From Eubacterium sp. 14-2 (lineage in GTDB: Bacteria; Bacillota; Clostridia; Lachnospirales; Lachnospiraceae): a stretch of DNA of 64,000 nt. Each line of letters opens with the position of its first letter. The stretch's first letter is position 1. Made by a program: the position numbers and the translations under genes. Of this stretch, positions 18,335 through 26,829 are shown one piece after another. The stretch spans positions 310,001-374,000 of the forward strand of contig NZ_KE159568.1 of assembly GCF_000403845.2 (NCBI RefSeq), read 5' to 3'. The notes under the pieces are model-generated. The model made no database searches. It was not told the origin of the DNA and was given only the letters and a program-made list of their open reading frames with translations.

Positions 18335-18946
18335 TCAGTGTTCCAGCAAAACCGCATGTCCGTCGCTGTACTGCTCAAACCTGCTCTCAATTCTTACCAG
18401 GTGTTCCGCATATTCTTTCAGTTCCGCCGCCAGCTTTTCCCTGTCATCCCGCTCCATTTTATAAAGTATCCGATGCTCCATGCTGGCCCAGAAATCCATG
18501 GACATGGTGCGGAACTGAATTTCCACCGGAAAGTATTCCATTCCGTCCAGACAGTACACCGGAATCCCCACAATAATATGGTAGCTTCGGTATCCGTTGG
18601 GTTTCGGCTCAGATATATAATCACATTCCCGGATGACAATCAGATCCACCTGTCGCTTCAGCGCATCCACAAGATTATAAATGTCCTCCACAAAATAGCA
18701 GATTACGCGTACGCCTGCAATATCCTGCAGATAGTCTTTGGCATTCATCACCGTGGGTTCCTTTTCTTTCTTCCTGAGTTTCTCCTCCATGCTTTCTTTT
18801 TCCTTAATCCGGTTCTGGATATTATGGATAGGCTGACCGGAAGATTCACTGTAAAGATTATGTTTCAAAACGTTTAACCGGGCCAGCAGCACCTCGCTGG
18901 CATCTGCATAAGGCTGAATAAACGTATAATATTCCTCATTCGTCAT
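18335..18946 (-). CDS. Small alarmone synthetase (RelA/SpoT-like GTP pyrophosphokinase)
   Basis: A 203-residue single-domain (p)ppGpp synthetase of the YjbM/YwaC type. Motifs: DIAGVRVICYFVEDIY (synthetase core), YISEPKPNGYRSYHII (G-loop region) and VEIQFRTMSMDFWASMEH (catalytic glutamate region). It lacks the hydrolase, TGS and ACT domains of long Rel enzymes, so its activity is likely set by expression or oligomeric state. It lies 19 bases before cbiB and the two may be co-transcribed; no functional link to cobalamin synthesis is known to me. Confidence 0.92.
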   Translation of the reverse strand: MTNEEYYTFIQPYADASEVLLARLNVLKHNLYSESSGQPIHNIQNRIKEKESMEEKLRKKEKEPTVMNAKDYLQDIAGVRVICYFVEDIYNLVDALKRQVDLIVIRECDYISEPKPNGYRSYHIIVGIPVYCLDGMEYFPVEIQFRTMSMDFWASMEHRILYKMERDDREKLAAELKEYAEHLVRIESRFEQYSDGHAVLLEH

Positions 18947-19166
18947 TGGTTTCTGTTGTTCCTCCTCTATATTATGGGTAAATTATACCAGACCTCAGGC
19001 AAAAAGATATAAAAAAATGTGATAAAAAATCTTAAAATTATGTAAAATTATCTTCACAGACAAAATTTCTGAAAACTCCCCTCAGATACCCTTCTTTCGT
19101 TCCTCCCCAGGGAGAAAAATCATATCCTGACCGATATCATAGAGAAACAGGCATTTCCACTTCCGT

Positions 19167-20072
19167 TTATCCTGTTTCAAACCGCACTTCCACCTCAAAT
19201 ATACCCTGTTTCAGACTGGCCTGTATTCTTCCGCCCATTTTTTCGGTGAATTCTCTGGCAATGGCAAGTCCCAGCCCGGTACTCCTGCGGTTTCCGGACT
19301 GGTCGGTGGTATAAAAACGTTCAAAAATCTGTTCCAGATCCCGCTCCTGAATGGTTTTTGTCTCGTTGGCTATCCGCATAACTGCCTGTCCCTGTTCCCG
19401 GAGCAGGGAAAAGGCATATCCGCCAGTTCCGTGCACCAGTGCGTTTTTGATCAGATTCTCCGTCACCCGCTGCCATGCATGGGCGTCTCCGTACACAAAG
19501 CACGGTTCCCTGGAGACCTCCACTGCGGGATCACAGCTTTTTTTTGCAAAATCTTCATAAAACATGGAAACTGTTTCTGCAAACAGATTCGTCACATTCA
19601 GTTTTTCCCGGTTCAGCTCCAGTTCTCCGGCCTCCAGCCTGGCATATTCGAAAAGCTGGTTTAACAGCTCTGTCAGATCCTCCATCCGTCTCTCCACTGT
19701 TCTCAGATACTGTTCTTTTTTCTCTTTTGGGGTTCCCGGATGTTCCAGCAGCTGCACATATCCTTTCATTGAAGTCAGAGGGGTACGGATATCGTGGGAA
19801 ATGCCTGTAATACTCTCCCGATAGCTTCGGTTCGCCCGGTACAGTTTCCACTGCTCCTCCCGCATTTTTTCCAGCACCTGATTCATAACATTAATCATCT
19901 CTCCCGTTTGCCCCACGGCACAAACAGAGGTCAGCAACTGATTGCTGTCCTCTGCTTTCAGAAATTCCAACTGTTTTTTCAAATGCCTGACCTGTTTCTC
20001 ATAACAGATAAGGCATATGACCAGAATACCTGTCCCGGCTGCCAGTATTACAATGATAATCCACAAATTCAT
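19167..20072 (-). CDS. Sensor histidine kinase of an ABC-transporter-linked system
   Basis: About 301 residues. One N-terminal transmembrane helix (about 3-22), a coiled-coil stretch, HisKA with phospho-histidine in GISHDIRTPLTSMKGYV, and an HATPase domain with NLIKNALVHG and STGLGLAIA. The very short extracellular part suggests an intramembrane-sensing or transporter-coupled kinase. The ATG overlaps the permease stop by four bases (ATGA), so it is coupled to the ABC genes; the response regulator is at the upstream end of the same cluster. An in-frame start at 20189 would only extend it into the permease gene. Its stop codon lies inside a hairpin with eight-base arms at 19144-19151 and 19171-19178, a weak terminator candidate. 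Confidence 0.9.
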   Translation of the reverse strand: MNLWIIIVILAAGTGILVICLICYEKQVRHLKKQLEFLKAEDSNQLLTSVCAVGQTGEMINVMNQVLEKMREEQWKLYRANRSYRESITGISHDIRTPLTSMKGYVQLLEHPGTPKEKKEQYLRTVERRMEDLTELLNQLFEYARLEAGELELNREKLNVTNLFAETVSMFYEDFAKKSCDPAVEVSREPCFVYGDAHAWQRVTENLIKNALVHGTGGYAFSLLREQGQAVMRIANETKTIQERDLEQIFERFYTTDQSGNRRSTGLGLAIAREFTEKMGGRIQASLKQGIFEVEVRFETG

Positions 20073-20896
20073 GTTATATCTGCCTTTTGAAAATGAAGCG
20101 CTCCCAGAAAAGTTACAAAGAAAAGCCACGCCAGCGACACCAGGATTCCCCGTATCACAAATTCCTGCTCCATCCCGCTGACAGGACATTCCATCTGCAG
20201 GCTCAGCGGCCAGTACAGGGAAGGCTGTATGCTCAGATGAGAAAGCAGCGTATCTGCTCCCGCCAGCAGAGAGGTGGAAAATATGATAATTCCTGCGCTG
20301 ATGGAAATACCTGCTGCCAGGCTCCTGGTAAACTCTCCCACCAGTACCGCTGTTCCTGTAACGGGCATACTGATTACCATCTGCATTCCCATATAAGATG
20401 CCGTCTGCGTCCAGTTCATGGACTCAATCCCTTCTTTTCCCATAAACAATCCGCCTGCCAGAATGCAGCACACAAAGGTCACTCCCAGAATCGCCATTGC
20501 AGCCAGCTGTGTAACCAGCAGTTTGCTCAGAAAAACAGAAGCTCTGGGATAGCCTTTTCCCACAATATTTTTTACCGTACCGCCTGTATATTCTTTGATC
20601 ACAAAAATACTGGCAAACACAGCCATAATAAAACCGGTAAAATGGCCGTTCAGCATCTGCTGCAAAACTCCCATAATTCCCACCTGCTGTATATAAGGCC
20701 CTTCGCCGAGTTCTTCTCCTTCATGATAAACGTAAATTCCGTTTGCCCCTTCCGCCGGCATCTGGTTTTTGATTTCATCCACCATTAACAGGGTGAAATA
20801 CAAAAGCCCCACAAGAATAACCACCGACGCAAGACATACATAAAACGTCTTTTCTTTACGAACCTTATAGCATTCACCGCCTAATATGTTAAGCAT
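20069..20896 (-). CDS. ABC-2 type transporter permease
   Basis: About 275 residues with about six hydrophobic segments: one at about 20-38, a large external loop, then five helices from about 90 to the C terminus. It fits permeases of lantibiotic/bacitracin-type export or immunity transporters. The ATG at 20896 is preferred (GGAGG seven bases ahead); it overlaps the ATPase gene by eight bases. Together with the ATPase and the two-component pair it likely forms a self-regulated resistance module, although the substrate cannot be read from sequence. Confidence 0.87.
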   Translation of the reverse strand: MLNILGGECYKVRKEKTFYVCLASVVILVGLLYFTLLMVDEIKNQMPAEGANGIYVYHEGEELGEGPYIQQVGIMGVLQQMLNGHFTGFIMAVFASIFVIKEYTGGTVKNIVGKGYPRASVFLSKLLVTQLAAMAILGVTFVCCILAGGLFMGKEGIESMNWTQTASYMGMQMVISMPVTGTAVLVGEFTRSLAAGISISAGIIIFSTSLLAGADTLLSHLSIQPSLYWPLSLQMECPVSGMEQEFVIRGILVSLAWLFFVTFLGALHFQKADIT

Positions 20897-21797
20897 TTTT
20901 GCCACCTCCCAGCAAATCCATAAAATAGCCTTCCAGATCCAGTCCCACCAGATAACTTTCCATGACCTTCACGCCTCCGTTTATTAATTCCTGATTTACT
21001 TTCCAGGATTCTTCCAGGTTTTCAAAGACCCGCAGCATTCCAGGTTCCGGTACATCGTAACTGTTAATCCGGCACTCCTCCAGAATGGCGGCAGCCCGCT
21101 CCACATCATCCACCACCAGCTTCTGACAGCGCCGGCAGCGATGTTCCAGTTCCTCTCTGTCAAATTCCTCGATCAGAACTCCGTCTTTGATAATCCCGTA
21201 CCGGGTGGCTATTTTAGACAGTTCGCCTAAAATATGGCTGGAAATCAGAATTGTAATCTGCTTTTCTTCATTCAGTCTCAGCAGCAAATCCCGGATTTCC
21301 TTAATTCCTGCCGGGTCCAGTCCGTTGATGGGTTCATCCAGAATCAGAAAATCCGGATTATGAAACAGTGCAATGGCAATGCCCAGCCTCTGTTTCATGC
21401 CCATGGAAAAATTTTTCACCTTTTTCTTTCCTGTCCCGGACAATCTGACAAATTCCAGCATATCATCCACTGCCCTTTTCTCCGGAATTCCCAGTTCCCG
21501 GCGCACCACTTCCATGTTCTCCCTGGCAGTCATGTTCCGGTAGAGACCCGGCTGCTCAATCAGGCTCCCGATACGCACCCTCTGCTGCTCCAGTTCATGG
21601 GAACCGAACAGCTCCATGGTTCCTTCTGCCGGCGACGCAAGGCCTGACACCATACGCATAAAAGTGGTTTTCCCGGCTCCGTTTCTTCCGATAAACCCAT
21701 AGATGTCTCCTTTTCTCACATGCATGCCCACATGATCCACCACCGTATGCTTTCCATACTTTTTGGTAAGTCCCTCTGTTTTTAATACATATTCCAT
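20889..21797 (-). CDS. ABC transporter ATP-binding protein
   Basis: About 302 residues. Walker A GRNGAGKTT, ABC signature NFSMGMKQRLG, Walker B FLILDEPINGLDP and switch histidine in SSHILGE are all intact. The C-terminal extension of about 80 residues is common in exporters of the bacitracin/lantibiotic immunity group (BcrA-like). The ATG at 21797 has AGGAGG six bases upstream; an in-frame start at 21866 adds residues with no family match. It pairs with the overlapping permease. Confidence 0.93.
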   Translation of the reverse strand: MEYVLKTEGLTKKYGKHTVVDHVGMHVRKGDIYGFIGRNGAGKTTFMRMVSGLASPAEGTMELFGSHELEQQRVRIGSLIEQPGLYRNMTARENMEVVRRELGIPEKRAVDDMLEFVRLSGTGKKKVKNFSMGMKQRLGIAIALFHNPDFLILDEPINGLDPAGIKEIRDLLLRLNEEKQITILISSHILGELSKIATRYGIIKDGVLIEEFDREELEHRCRRCQKLVVDDVERAAAILEECRINSYDVPEPGMLRVFENLEESWKVNQELINGGVKVMESYLVGLDLEGYFMDLLGGGKNA

Positions 21798-21935
21798 ACT
21801 TTTCCTCCTGCTGCTTTCCAGGAACATCTTTCTTATCTGTCCCAAAGGGGTGTTGCTTTTATGCATTCAGTATATCAGCAGGGTTTTCAGAAACTTTAGA
21901 AAAAGTATAAAAAAAACATAAAGTTTTGCCGGCAG

Positions 21936-22643
21936 TCAGTCCATTTTAAATCCAATGCCCCACACCGTCCTGATATAGCTTTCGCCCGGATGTGCTTTCG
22001 CCAGTTTCTGACGGATATTGCTGATATGCACATTTACCGCATTATCCTCTCCCAGAAATTCCTCATTCCACACCGATTCATAAATGTTGCTTTTGGTAAA
22101 TACTTTTCCGGGATTGCTCATAAGCAGCTCCAGTATCAGATATTCCCGCTTTGTAAGGGCAAGTTCCCGCCCGCCTGCCTGAACCTGAAAATCATCCTGC
22201 AGAATACGGATATCTTTATATTCCAGTATCCGTCCTGCCTTCCCTTTTTCAATACCATTTCCTTCTTTCGGCGAAACTTCTCTGCGTCTTAGAACTGCCT
22301 CCAGCCTGGCCAGCAGTTCCTCCGTATCAAAAGGTTTTACCACATAGTCATCGGCCCCCTGGCGAAGCAGCGACACCCTGGCCTGTACCTCATCCCTGGC
22401 TGAAGCCACAATCACACCGGTTTTTGGATATTTTTCCCGGATTTCTCTGAGTACATCTTCTCCGGACTTTCCCGGCAGCATCAGATCCAGAATCACTGCG
22501 GCGGGCTGACGCTGCTGCATGTAAAGCAATGCTTCCGTTCCGGCATAGGACTGGACAGTTTCATAGCCATGCTGTTCCAGCAGCTCCTTTAACATCTGAT
22601 TTATGTCATTATCATCCTCTGCAATTAATATATATTCCTTCAA
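21936..22643 (-). CDS. OmpR/PhoB-family response regulator
   Basis: About 235 residues: a receiver (ILIAEDDNDINQML, phospho-acceptor in ILDLMLPGKSG, VKPFDTEELLAR) and a C-terminal winged-helix DNA-binding domain (LTKREYLILELL...GEDNAVNVHISNIRQKL). No ATG start exists. A GTG at 22649 lies directly against AGGTGA, too close to be read; the TTG two codons later has that site at six bases and gives MKEYILIAEDD, so I place the start at 22643. It heads the cluster with the ABC genes and the kinase and probably controls them. Confidence 0.9.
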   Translation of the reverse strand: MKEYILIAEDDNDINQMLKELLEQHGYETVQSYAGTEALLYMQQRQPAAVILDLMLPGKSGEDVLREIREKYPKTGVIVASARDEVQARVSLLRQGADDYVVKPFDTEELLARLEAVLRRREVSPKEGNGIEKGKAGRILEYKDIRILQDDFQVQAGGRELALTKREYLILELLMSNPGKVFTKSNIYESVWNEEFLGEDNAVNVHISNIRQKLAKAHPGESYIRTVWGIGFKMD

Positions 22644-22713
22644 CGTCACTCACCTGGTTTCCGCCCTCTCTGTAACTGATTTCTGTCTGATTTTCATACT
22701 GTCAGCAGTCTGT

Positions 22714-24957
22714 TTATCTGATTCCCACATTATCAATAGCTGTTTTCCCTTTTTCTGTCAGAAAGCAAATGGTAATTCTGCTGATTTTCCTTCTGTCCAC
22801 GCCTGTAAAATCTTCCATGGGAATGGAAACTGTCTGAAACTGATGCTTATATTCCGCCGCTTTCCACAGATACTGCAGCTTATTCAGCCGCACCGGAAAA
22901 GCCGGATACAGGCTGGCATAATCTTCGGCCTTCAGAACCGCTTCCTGCCCCTGACTGTCCTCCACAATAATCTCCAGTTTTGGAAGCTCCCCTTCTTCTT
23001 CCGGAAAGTCCTCCTTAAGATCCATCACATCAAACTGCAGGTGTTTTCCGGTCAAATCTGTTTCCGGCATGGAAATGGAAAATTCCGCCGGTTCTTTTTT
23101 GCTGCTGCCAGCCTCTTCCCCCTCTTCAGGCTCCCATTTCAAAACTGCTGCATAATTTCCTCTGGGATTTCCGTCTGAAAAATACAGAAGTTCTTCCCTC
23201 CAGCTGTTTACATGTTCCGCTTCCAGCCTTATATCTGCAGCGGTTCCCGTTTCCAGACGGGTATCCTCTTCAAAATTACAGAGTATGCGCAAATCTGAGG
23301 TCTGATAAGACTGAATATACAGTGTTTCCGGCAGAAGTTCCTCATACCTGCTGTAATCTGTCAGCAGCATTCCGGAAAAATTCTGTTCTGACTCTGTTTC
23401 TGCTGTTTCCTTAAGGGTTTCCTCCAGAAACGCCCGGATAAAAACTTTGGCAATCTGCTGCTGTTCCTGCACGGAAATAAAATTTTTCACATTCAGGGCC
23501 CGGTTCAAAGGTTCCATCAGATCATAGCTTCCCCACAGAGAATTAAACTGGCCATGATTGGCCCCCGCCACATAAAGAGACGTTTTGATGCAGTCCTTTT
23601 CTCCGCTGAAAGTAACATTTTCGTACTGTTCCATTCCCATAAAGGCGGCAACATCCTGATCGTTTGCCCCGTGCAGCACCATATAATTTACATCTTTCAG
23701 TTCCACATCTCGCCCGGATGGCAGATACTGTCCGCAGGTAGGTGCAATGGCTATCAGTGACCGGATGGAAAAATGATAGTCAAAGGTACGGTTGCCATTA
23801 TCCGGATAATAATCCAGCTCATTAAACAGATATGCTGCGGCAATTGCTTCTCCGCCCCTGGAATGTCCTGCCAGCGCCAGATTGTTTTCATCTGTTTTCT
23901 GATACAGCGGGCTGTCTTTCCGGCGGCTTTCGGATAAGATGTAATCCATATGTTCCAAAAGCAGCACCGCCCGGCCGTCATTTTCACCGGAAAGCCCATT
24001 GCAGGCATTTTCATCCACCGATACCACCACATAACCATGGGAAGCCAGATAAGTACCCAGATATTCATACCCCAGGTAAGAATCTGTAACCCAGTTATGA
24101 TTTCCATGAACAATAAAAAGCACCGGGCAGTCAGACTGTTCTTCCGGATACCAGACCATGCCGGACAGAGGCACCTCATCCAGGGAGTACCCCTGATAGT
24201 GTTCTTTCATGAAACCATCCAGCCCTTCATTTTCAGCAAACCTGCTGATATTTACCGTCCGTACAGGAAGGATACCGGAATTTTCTGTTCCATAGGTAAG
24301 GGCTTTCACGGTACAGGGGCCCTGTTTCAGCCCCTCCTCAAAGGCTTCTTTCTCCTGTTCCGTAAGAACATCTTTTTCCCGGTTCTGATTTCTCAGGTTT
24401 CCATAGATTTCAATATAAGTATCCTCAAATCCTCTGCCTGCCAGCAGAACCAGCAGGGCCATTGTAAAAATCCCGGTCAGCGCCAGCGCTGCTGCAATCG
24501 TCCTGGTCCGTACTTTATAATGGAATGCTGCCCACAGGCTTTTCAGCAGCAGGGCCAGCACCAGGCTGAAAACTGCCGCAGTCAGCACACTTTCTTTCAG
24601 CCCTGCATGGAAAGCATCTCCTGTCATTACCAGAATACAGACCATACAAAGCAGCAGCCAGGACAGGAATTCCCGGACTCCGTTTCTGAGAAACAGTTCC
24701 AGGAGTTTCCCGGACAGCCACAGCCCGGCCATGGCAGCGGGAACGGTCAAAACTGCTGTAATAACAGTTCCCAGCCAGACCGGCTGCATAAAGGTACCGG
24801 ACATCAGGCCCACACACAGACTGAATAAAAAAATGGCAGCCCAGTACAGAAGAGTGCCGGTATCCTGCCAGTTTTTCATCCTGTAGCTGCCAAAGCGCTG
24901 CTTTATGCTACGATATTTTTCCCGTATATGCAGGAAAAAAGGGATTATCTTTTTCAT
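22714..24957 (-). CDS. Membrane-anchored alpha/beta hydrolase
   Basis: A 747-residue protein not assignable to a named enzyme. About five hydrophobic helices occupy residues 33-175. An extracytoplasmic alpha/beta hydrolase domain follows: oxyanion region VLFIVHGNHNW near 280, nucleophile elbow GHSRGG with S366, acid D433 or D435 in HGANDQD and H468 in GANHGQF. The last 200 residues look like a beta-rich accessory domain ending in KTAIDNVGIR. The hydrolase core resembles chlorophyllase/PET-hydrolase-like families (inference from motif and spacing). It starts 30 bases after the short cobU paralogue and could be read with the cobalamin genes. Confidence 0.8.
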   Translation of the reverse strand: MKKIIPFFLHIREKYRSIKQRFGSYRMKNWQDTGTLLYWAAIFLFSLCVGLMSGTFMQPVWLGTVITAVLTVPAAMAGLWLSGKLLELFLRNGVREFLSWLLLCMVCILVMTGDAFHAGLKESVLTAAVFSLVLALLLKSLWAAFHYKVRTRTIAAALALTGIFTMALLVLLAGRGFEDTYIEIYGNLRNQNREKDVLTEQEKEAFEEGLKQGPCTVKALTYGTENSGILPVRTVNISRFAENEGLDGFMKEHYQGYSLDEVPLSGMVWYPEEQSDCPVLFIVHGNHNWVTDSYLGYEYLGTYLASHGYVVVSVDENACNGLSGENDGRAVLLLEHMDYILSESRRKDSPLYQKTDENNLALAGHSRGGEAIAAAYLFNELDYYPDNGNRTFDYHFSIRSLIAIAPTCGQYLPSGRDVELKDVNYMVLHGANDQDVAAFMGMEQYENVTFSGEKDCIKTSLYVAGANHGQFNSLWGSYDLMEPLNRALNVKNFISVQEQQQIAKVFIRAFLEETLKETAETESEQNFSGMLLTDYSRYEELLPETLYIQSYQTSDLRILCNFEEDTRLETGTAADIRLEAEHVNSWREELLYFSDGNPRGNYAAVLKWEPEEGEEAGSSKKEPAEFSISMPETDLTGKHLQFDVMDLKEDFPEEEGELPKLEIIVEDSQGQEAVLKAEDYASLYPAFPVRLNKLQYLWKAAEYKHQFQTVSIPMEDFTGVDRRKISRITICFLTEKGKTAIDNVGIR

Positions 24958-24987
24958 CTCTTATTTCCTCTCTGTGGCTTGCTATGG

Positions 24988-25398
24988 TCAGCTTCTGCCC
25001 GGTTCCTGCTTCAGCCTCTTTGCAATCCCGCAGTTCACCAGATACACTTCCTCCGCCTGCCTGGCCAGCACACATCCCATCCGTCCCGTCAGCTCCCGGT
25101 ATTCCCGGTCAAACCTGTCCATGGGCACAATACCGCAGCCCAGCTGATTCATGACAAGTATCACATCCGGATTCCCTTTCAGCAATGTTTCTGCCATGGG
25201 ATATGGGTCTTTGCCCTCCTGCAGCATTCTCTTCAGCCACAGGTGAAAATGACAGATAATATCTGCCTTGTGCAGTTCTCCTGTCTCTGCCCTTTCTCCC
25301 TCTGCCACCACCGGCTGTTTTCCGGGATTCTGTATCTTATATATCTGTTCTGCCGCCTCCAGTTTTCCCTGGAAAGCGCCGCCTGTAATCAGTATCAT
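24988..25398 (-). CDS. Short CobU-like protein with degenerate P-loop
   Basis: A 136-residue relative of CobU (adenosylcobinamide kinase/guanylyltransferase). The N terminus reads ILITGGAFQGKLEAA, where the Walker A serine/threonine is replaced by leucine. The C terminus matches the family well: NQLGCGIVPMDRFDREYREL, then GRMGCVLARQAEEVYLVNCG. It lacks the HRKQR guanylylation region and is about 50 residues shorter than CobU. A complete CobU lies upstream in the same operon, so this copy may have a different or regulatory role. It follows cobS by 23 bases with a good site (GAGGAACAG). Family placement is fairly sure; activity is doubtful. Confidence 0.8.
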   Translation of the reverse strand: MILITGGAFQGKLEAAEQIYKIQNPGKQPVVAEGERAETGELHKADIICHFHLWLKRMLQEGKDPYPMAETLLKGNPDVILVMNQLGCGIVPMDRFDREYRELTGRMGCVLARQAEEVYLVNCGIAKRLKQEPGRS

Positions 25399-25421
25399 AT
25401 CTGTTCCTCTACCTAAAACGA

Positions 25422-26180
25422 TTAAAATTTTTCTGCTGCAACTGCTGTAATCAGGATGGCCAGTTCACAGACCTGCAGGAACCAGCCCGCCAGATCTCCG
25501 GTAATTCCCCCGAATTTCTTCCGGGACATCTTATAATACCAGAAAAATACAAGCCCGGATACGGCTGCCACTGCAATTCCCGGATATAAGTTCGTCCACA
25601 GCATAACAGCCAGCACTGCTCCCGTTTCCGCCAGCAGCACAGCCTGCGCCTTTTTCTTCTCCGCCTTTTCTGAAAACATGGCTGCCAGCCCGCTGTCTTT
25701 TGCACAGGGAAAAGCAGTAACTGCATACCCGCTGAGACACCGGCTGAGAAAAAATCCAAGGGAAACCAACGGAATTCCCTGACTGTCCAGTTCCGTTGCA
25801 AAACCAAACCAGGTGAGAAAATACAGACATCCGGCAATCACAGCAAAAGCCCCCGCGTGGGAATCCTTCAAAATCTCAAGACGCCTCTCTTTTGGCTGCC
25901 AGGAGCTCAGAGCGTCCATGGTATCCAGGAATCCGTCCACATGGATACCTCCGGTGATGAGAACCGGAATTATGGTCAAAATTACCCCATAGAGAGTTTC
26001 TCCCACCGGGACGGACTTCCCGTAACTGCCCCAGAGATAAAAACACAGGCCGCTGACTGCGCCCACCCAGGGAAAAAAGCACATCACATATTTCATATTC
26101 TCCCGTTCCCATTCCACAGCGGGCATGGGAATTTTAGAGTACATGGCAAAAGCAATCATCCAGCCTTTCAGATAGTTCAT
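25422..26180 (-). CDS. cobS: Adenosylcobinamide-GDP ribazoletransferase
   Basis: About 252 residues, polytopic membrane enzyme that joins the lower-ligand nucleoside (phosphate) to adenosylcobinamide-GDP, completing cobalamin. Family signatures: the N-terminal FAMYSKIPMPAVEWE, then GGIHVDGFLDTMDALSS, and SHAGAFAV-type metal-binding region (DSHAGAFAVIAG). The ATG at 26180 has GGAGG four bases ahead and overlaps the cobU stop by four bases (ATGA); an in-frame start at 26210 adds nothing conserved. Confidence 0.95.
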   Translation of the reverse strand: MNYLKGWMIAFAMYSKIPMPAVEWERENMKYVMCFFPWVGAVSGLCFYLWGSYGKSVPVGETLYGVILTIIPVLITGGIHVDGFLDTMDALSSWQPKERRLEILKDSHAGAFAVIAGCLYFLTWFGFATELDSQGIPLVSLGFFLSRCLSGYAVTAFPCAKDSGLAAMFSEKAEKKKAQAVLLAETGAVLAVMLWTNLYPGIAVAAVSGLVFFWYYKMSRKKFGGITGDLAGWFLQVCELAILITAVAAEKF

Positions 26181-26722
26181 AATTTCCTCCATTCCGTATT
26201 TTCTTTCCATTCCAGAGGAATACCGCAGATCACCTCCACCACACGGTCCGCCACTGTGCCCAGATTCCGATGGACCTCTGCCATCTGCTCCAGATATTCC
26301 ATGGTCATCCTGTCGTATTCCATTCCATCCTCAAAAACATTGTTTCCCACAATGACCAGATGGCGGGAGTTTTCCGCCAGATGCAGGATTCCCTTCCAAA
26401 TTTTTCCAGATACAGATTCCTTCCTGCAGTTTTCAGAAAACATCTCATTGGCAGTCAGATTTGACAGGCATTCCAGCAATATAACTTCATGCTGCCTCAC
26501 TGACAGTTTTTCCAAATCCATATAGCACTCCCTGGTTTCAAATCCTTTTCCGGCCCGCTGTTTCCGATGACGGCGAATCCGCGCCTGGCTCTCCTCATCC
26601 CCCGGCTTCATGGTGGCAACGTAGACTAACTGTTCTTCTTCCCGCTCCTTTAACGTTACCGCAAGATTTTCCGCAAATTCCGATTTTCCGCTGCCGCTGC
26701 CGCCAGTTACAAAAACTATCAT
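26177..26722 (-). CDS. cobU: Adenosylcobinamide kinase / adenosylcobinamide-phosphate guanylyltransferase
   Basis: About 181 residues. Walker A GGSGSGKSEFAE at the N terminus, the ARIRRHRKQR segment that contains the GMP-accepting histidine region, and LLECLSNLTANEMF and VGNNVFEDGM corresponding to conserved CobU motifs. It phosphorylates adenosylcobinamide and then adds GMP. The ATG at 26722 has a GGGGG-type site seven bases upstream; an in-frame start at 26749 lacks one. It lies 107 bases after cobT and is coupled to cobS. Confidence 0.94.
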   Translation of the reverse strand: MIVFVTGGSGSGKSEFAENLAVTLKEREEEQLVYVATMKPGDEESQARIRRHRKQRAGKGFETRECYMDLEKLSVRQHEVILLECLSNLTANEMFSENCRKESVSGKIWKGILHLAENSRHLVIVGNNVFEDGMEYDRMTMEYLEQMAEVHRNLGTVADRVVEVICGIPLEWKENTEWRKL

Positions 26723-26829
26723 CCGCTGCCCCCTGTCTGTTCCTTTCATCCAAATGTCAGTTACTGCCTGTCCCGCTTCGGTTCCCAGTTACCCGTTACG
26801 GTCTGCTCCGTCCGGCTCTTAAGGGGCAG

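Noticed and set aside
26723-26829. Possible small gene between cobT and cobU
   Set aside because: No start with a ribosome site gives a convincing frame; it looks like an ordinary gap.
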